55,585 nucleotides of DNA, from positions 1-55,585 of the forward strand of contig DAOVIO010000011.1 of assembly GCA_030673645.1 (NCBI GenBank). Direction: 5' to 3'. Position numbers and translations under genes: made by a program. Positions 54,249 to 55,585 of the stretch are shown one piece after another. How positions within the stretch are numbered: the first letter of the stretch is position 1; each line of letters starts with the position of its first letter. The stretch comes from JAGLSB01 sp023135955. Lineage in GTDB: Bacteria; Bacteroidota; Bacteroidia; Bacteroidales; GCA-2748055. The notes beneath the pieces were generated by a model that was given only the letters and a program-made list of their open reading frames with translations, searched no databases and was not told where the DNA came from.

Positions 54249-54993
54249 GAGGATTAGATATATTTAAAAAATACTTCGAGGCACTGCCTGCGATATTATT
54301 ATAGGTGAAGCAGGCTTTACACCCCGTGCAACAAAAGATATTGATATTATTTTGGTTGTGGAGGCATTGAGTTCTGATTTTGTAAAACAGTTCTGGCAAT
54401 TTGTGTTTGATGGCAATTACGAGCGCAAAGAAAAGAGCGAGGACGAACGCAAATATTATCGTTTTATGAAACCTGAAAACAAAGAATTCCCATTTCAGGT
54501 TGAACTATTTTCCCGTAACCCCGACCTGCTGGATTTATACGAAGGTACACATCTTACGCCTATACCTGTGGATGATGATTTAACTAGTCTTTCTGCCATT
54601 TTATTATGTGATGATTATTATAAATACATGATTGAGCATAGCACTATCGAAGATGGAATGAATCGAGCTAATACCGAATCCTTGATCTGTCTGAAAGCTA
54701 GGGCCTTTATTGACATTGCAGATCGGATAAAAAAAGGCAGCCATGAAGACAGCAAGAATCTCCGAAAGCACAAGGGTGACATATTCCGACTGGCAGTGAT
54801 GCTCAATGAAGATGACGAGTTTGAATTGCCTAAAAATATTAATGCAGATATGCGGGTATTTATGGATGCGATTGCTGGCGACCTTCCTGACAAAGCCATT
54901 TTTAAGGAAATGGGACTGGGAAGTATCGATGTAGATGAAACCTATAACCAACTATTGGAGAACTTCAAGCTGACAAGTCATGAGCAAAACTGA
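54242..54993 (+). pseudogene. AbiEii-type nucleotidyltransferase toxin, broken by a small deletion/frameshift
   Basis: The gene starts at the ATG at 54242 (MVRGLDIFKKYFE) and runs into a stop at 54302-54304 in that frame. From 54280 the other frame reads GTACDIIIGEAGFTP then RATKDIDIIL and the whole remaining nucleotidyltransferase to 54993. Compared with intact relatives about ten residues between FE and GT, just before the catalytic GG motif, are missing, and the deletion (length 1 more than a multiple of three) shifts the frame. The first downstream start (TTG 54352) would lose the catalytic D-x-D. Hence probably a dead toxin. Confidence 0.75.
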
Positions 54994-55585
54994 CAAAAAA
55001 TATGATGTCGCTATTTCACTATGTAAGCAGGATCTTGAATTTGCAAAAAAACTAATTGCTCAATTAAATCCGGGAATAAATGTGTTTTTCTATGAGGATA
55101 AGCAAGAAGAATTAATCTCAAAATCGGGATCTGAGGAATTTGCAAAAGTATTTAAGGAGGAGGCGAGAGTGGTAGTTATTCTCTCCAGAAAGGAGTGGAG
55201 CGAGTCTTATTATACTGATATTGAGAGGAACGCTATTATTGATCGAACCTCAGTTAAAAATGAAGGATATAACTTTTTGTTGGTGATACCGCTTGTTCCT
55301 AATGAAATACCATCCTGGTATCCATCAACACGAATTTATATAGATCCACGCAGATTTTCTTTTGAAGAGATGGCAAAATTTATTGAATTTAAAGTAAGCG
55401 ATGAAGGGGGTACCATCAAGCCTGTAACTGTAGAAGATAGATATCAAAATTTATTACAGAGAATAGAAGAGAAGAAGCTCAAAGTTAAGCTTCAGGAAAC
55501 TTCTGGGGCGATTGAGCTGGCAAAAAAGGAACTTGAATTTCTAAAAGATTGTTTTAACGAAAAAATAACTCTATTGCGGTCTTCA
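54980..55585 (+). CDS. TIR-domain protein, incomplete at the window edge
   Basis: At least 202 residues, open to the end of the window. A TIR fold is seen at about 7-135: KYDVAISLCKQD (strand A), VFFYEDKQ, EEARVVVILSRKEW (strand D), and S76-x-Y-T-x-x-E82 with the predicted catalytic Glu. TIR domains of defence systems cleave NAD+ or make signal nucleotides. The following segment (150-202) is charged and helical, perhaps a coiled coil leading to an unseen sensor domain. It overlaps the end of the broken toxin gene by 14 bases. Confidence 0.75.
   Translation, partial: MSKTDKKYDVAISLCKQDLEFAKKLIAQLNPGINVFFYEDKQEELISKSGSEEFAKVFKEEARVVVILSRKEWSESYYTDIERNAIIDRTSVKNEGYNFLLVIPLVPNEIPSWYPSTRIYIDPRRFSFEEMAKFIEFKVSDEGGTIKPVTVEDRYQNLLQRIEEKKLKVKLQETSGAIELAKKELEFLKDCFNEKITLLRSS

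Overview
The window comes from a low-GC member of the Bacteroidota, probably a free-living or marine-type Bacteroidia or Cytophagia relative. Evidence is the gene order typical of that phylum (flippase, TPR, DUF4292 lipoprotein, EnvC-like, RsbW-like, YbeY, MnmG), Bacteroidota-type -7 promoter elements (TAnnTTTG) in front of several genes, little Shine-Dalgarno signal, a SO_0444-type Cu/Zn permease, and PheS and cyclophilin variants of the phylum. Two perfect 14-bp ParB-binding palindromes (parS) just downstream of mnmG suggest the left part lies near the chromosomal origin, although no dnaA or convincing oriC is present.

Layout. 1-223: no gene; a 42-bp perfect palindrome and a 12-bp direct repeat, perhaps the edge of a mobile element. 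0.2-1.2 kb: long-chain polyprenyl diphosphate synthase. 1.3-12.7 kb: a long leftward run from a polysaccharide flippase through TPR, DUF4292 and EnvC-like envelope genes to rsbW-like, ybeY, mnmG, [parS x2], adenine deaminase and uvrC. 12.9-21.4 kb: housekeeping genes (cyclophilin, pheS, osmC, crp/fnr, ruvB, a MORN-repeat protein, nadA, rpiB, an Rrf2 regulator, vanZ). 21.5-28.1 kb: a 1393-residue glycosyltransferase/phosphodiester glycosidase fusion, hemW, and a second glycosyltransferase that resembles the N-terminus of the fusion.

28.2-36.3 kb, all leftward: a compact, partly overlapping gene set encoding a PqqD-like protein, a CarB-type ATP-grasp ligase, a DAP-decarboxylase-like PLP enzyme, a urea-transporter/M23-peptidase fusion, a TPR plus beta-barrel-like outer-membrane protein and a secreted TPR protein, followed by two unknowns. 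No precursor peptide, radical SAM enzyme or urease is visible. This is the best candidate in the window for an undescribed biosynthesis/export system. 36.5-43.6 kb: a metal and stress neighbourhood (AraC regulator with a Cys-rich N-terminus, DUF2202 ferritin-like protein, LuxR-type regulator without the phospho-Asp, hemerythrin protein, CDF transporter, GpmA, Cu/Zn permease with an HMA tail, ZIP transporter). 43.7-51.1 kb: lgt, an Ig-like lipoprotein, ROK kinase, a double-USP protein, cysS and an SDR.

51.2 kb to the end is an accessory, defence-type island: a type I methyltransferase (HsdM) without its N-terminus, a tightly coupled metallophosphoesterase, an AbiEi-like regulator, an AbiEii-type nucleotidyltransferase broken by a small deletion and frameshift, and a TIR-domain gene running off the window. 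The island's left joint lies in a degenerate GGTT(A/G)CTGG-type intergenic repeat that also occurs at 20.8 and 28.2 kb. No rRNA, tRNA, CRISPR array or intact transposase was seen.
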